Of a DNA stretch of 5,142 nt, positions 4,335 to 5,142 are shown piece after piece. This stretch comes from Candidatus Brocadiaceae bacterium (GTDB lineage Bacteria > Planctomycetota > Brocadiia > SM23-32), in contig PUNP01000648.1 in NCBI GenBank assembly GCA_003551785.1, positions 1 to 5,142 on the forward strand, written 5' to 3'. Each line of letters begins with the position of its first letter. Within the stretch, counting starts at the first letter, position 1. Below the pieces are notes generated by a model that did no database searches, had not been told where the DNA came from, and saw only the letters and a list, made by a program, of their open reading frames with translations. The position numbers were made by a program, and so were the translations under genes.

Positions 4335-5142
4335 TTATTCGTATAATACTTCTCTACCCGTTTCCGCACTGGAGTACAGTCCGTTCAGGATTTTCTGAAC
4401 GGATATGCCGTGTTCCGGAGTTCCCCAAAACTCTTGACCTGTAACAAGGCAATTGACCATTTCTGAAACGGAATTACGAGCTTCTATCCCCTGAGTATCA
4501 ATTTCCGTCGTGCAGTATGCATTATGCTGCTCAAAATGATGATAAGTCCCCGAATGGCCGGTTTCTATCGCGCCTTCAGTGCCAACTATGCGCATAACCT
4601 GGCTCTTTCTCTCACGCTGATGTCCCGCCCAGGACACCTCAAACAATAGCGAGGCTCCGTTGGCAAATCTGACAAATCCCGACGCAAAATCTTCGACATC
4701 GAACTCTTTCCCCTCGGCCTGAGCTCTTGCCATACCTACATGATGGTGCGCTGCTCCGCTCACGCTCACGACTTCGGGATGCCCCATCAGCCACATACTC
4801 AAATCAATACGGTGAACTCCGAGGTCGATCAAGGGACCACCACCCGATTTATCCTTCTGGCCGAACCAGCCGCCAAAGCCGGGTATACCGTCACGTCGGG
4901 TCCATGAACAAAAGCCGTGATAAATATCGCCTAAAGCTCCGGAATCCACTAATAACTTTAACGTCCTGTGCTGGGGATTGAAGCGCTGGGAAAAATTGAT
5001 GCCGAGCCTCAGTCCGGACTCGTCAGCGGCATCCCTCATATCTTCCGCCTCCTCAACAGTCATCGCCATCGGCTTCTCACAGAGTACGTTACATCCTGCT
5101 TCCAACGCATCAAAAGTGACCGGTTTATGTAAATAGTTGGGT
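4335..5142 (-). CDS. Gfo/Idh/MocA-family oxidoreductase, 5' end cut by window
   Basis: The product is an NAD(P)-dependent dehydrogenase or related oxidoreductase, usually acting on sugars, inositols or glycosides. The frame stays open to the right edge, so 268 C-terminal residues are visible and the N-terminal GxGxxG Rossmann part (roughly 70-80 residues) is missing. The visible part begins PNYLHKPV, then LEAGCNVLCEKPMA with the EKP lysine, the nicotinamide-side motif of the family. GGGPLIDLGVHRIDLSMWLMG carries the Asp and His that correspond to the catalytic DxGxH pair of inositol dehydrogenases. FVRFANGASLLFEVSWAG and MRIVGTEGAIE are typical of the C-terminal beta-sheet domain. All three catalytic residues visible in this part are intact. 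A TTG near 5103-5105 is not the real start because homology continues upstream of it. The gene converges on the flavoprotein pair and is a separate transcription unit. The substrate cannot be deduced. Confidence 0.95.
   Translation of the reverse strand, partial: PNYLHKPVTFDALEAGCNVLCEKPMAMTVEEAEDMRDAADESGLRLGINFSQRFNPQHRTLKLLVDSGALGDIYHGFCSWTRRDGIPGFGGWFGQKDKSGGGPLIDLGVHRIDLSMWLMGHPEVVSVSGAAHHHVGMARAQAEGKEFDVEDFASGFVRFANGASLLFEVSWAGHQRERKSQVMRIVGTEGAIETGHSGTYHHFEQHNAYCTTEIDTQGIEARNSVSEMVNCLVTGQEFWGTPEHGISVQKILNGLYSSAETGREVLYE

Overview
This is bacterial chromosomal DNA carrying four protein genes and one tRNA gene. Gene order is: a non-coding, repeat-bearing left end; mazG on the minus strand; tRNA-Val(UAC) on the plus strand, diverging from mazG; two overlapping plus-strand genes for FAD-oxidoreductase-like proteins; a short convergent intergenic region with repeats; and a minus-strand Gfo/Idh/MocA-family dehydrogenase cut by the right window edge. 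The mix of a FAD_oxidored-type flavoprotein, a Gfo/Idh/MocA dehydrogenase and repeat-rich spacers recalls heterotrophic PVC-group bacteria (Lentisphaerota, Kiritimatiellota, Planctomycetota). That placement is an impression from gene content only, and no marker gene here settles it.

Left part (1-1260). The first 326 bases hold no credible gene. They carry two related hairpins with a CTTG centre, a longer imperfect inverted repeat, an AT-rich ATTGGATATT-type repeat tract, and a perfect 9-bp stem-loop just past the mazG stop. mazG encodes a full-length house-cleaning NTP pyrophosphohydrolase and apparently uses a TTG start. The tRNA has a good sigma-70-like promoter that directly abuts the mazG start codon. 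Its gene encodes the 3' CCA.

Central part (1260-4159). A leader of about 180 bases precedes the two-gene unit. It contains a 12-bp perfect palindrome with a central CG (a candidate operator) and an unusually strong Shine-Dalgarno. That Shine-Dalgarno is correctly spaced not for the annotated ATG but for a TTG opening a 7-codon frame, which stops two bases before the ATG. The first gene (274 aa) looks like a reduced, degenerate relative of FAD_oxidored proteins and has lost its dinucleotide-binding glycines. The second gene (619 aa) overlaps it by ATGA. It is an intact FAD_oxidored flavoprotein with a C-terminal helical HEAT-like extension. The pair is probably co-translated and may form a complex. 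The substrate is unknown.

Right part (4160-5142). The convergent spacer holds two 26-bp near-identical direct repeats flanking a CACGGA motif that recurs three times at exactly 10-bp steps. The Gfo/Idh/MocA gene retains the Lys of the EKP motif and the Asp/His of the DxGxH motif. Its N-terminal Rossmann start lies outside the window. It fits a carbohydrate-oxidation setting but is not in the same operon as the flavoprotein pair.
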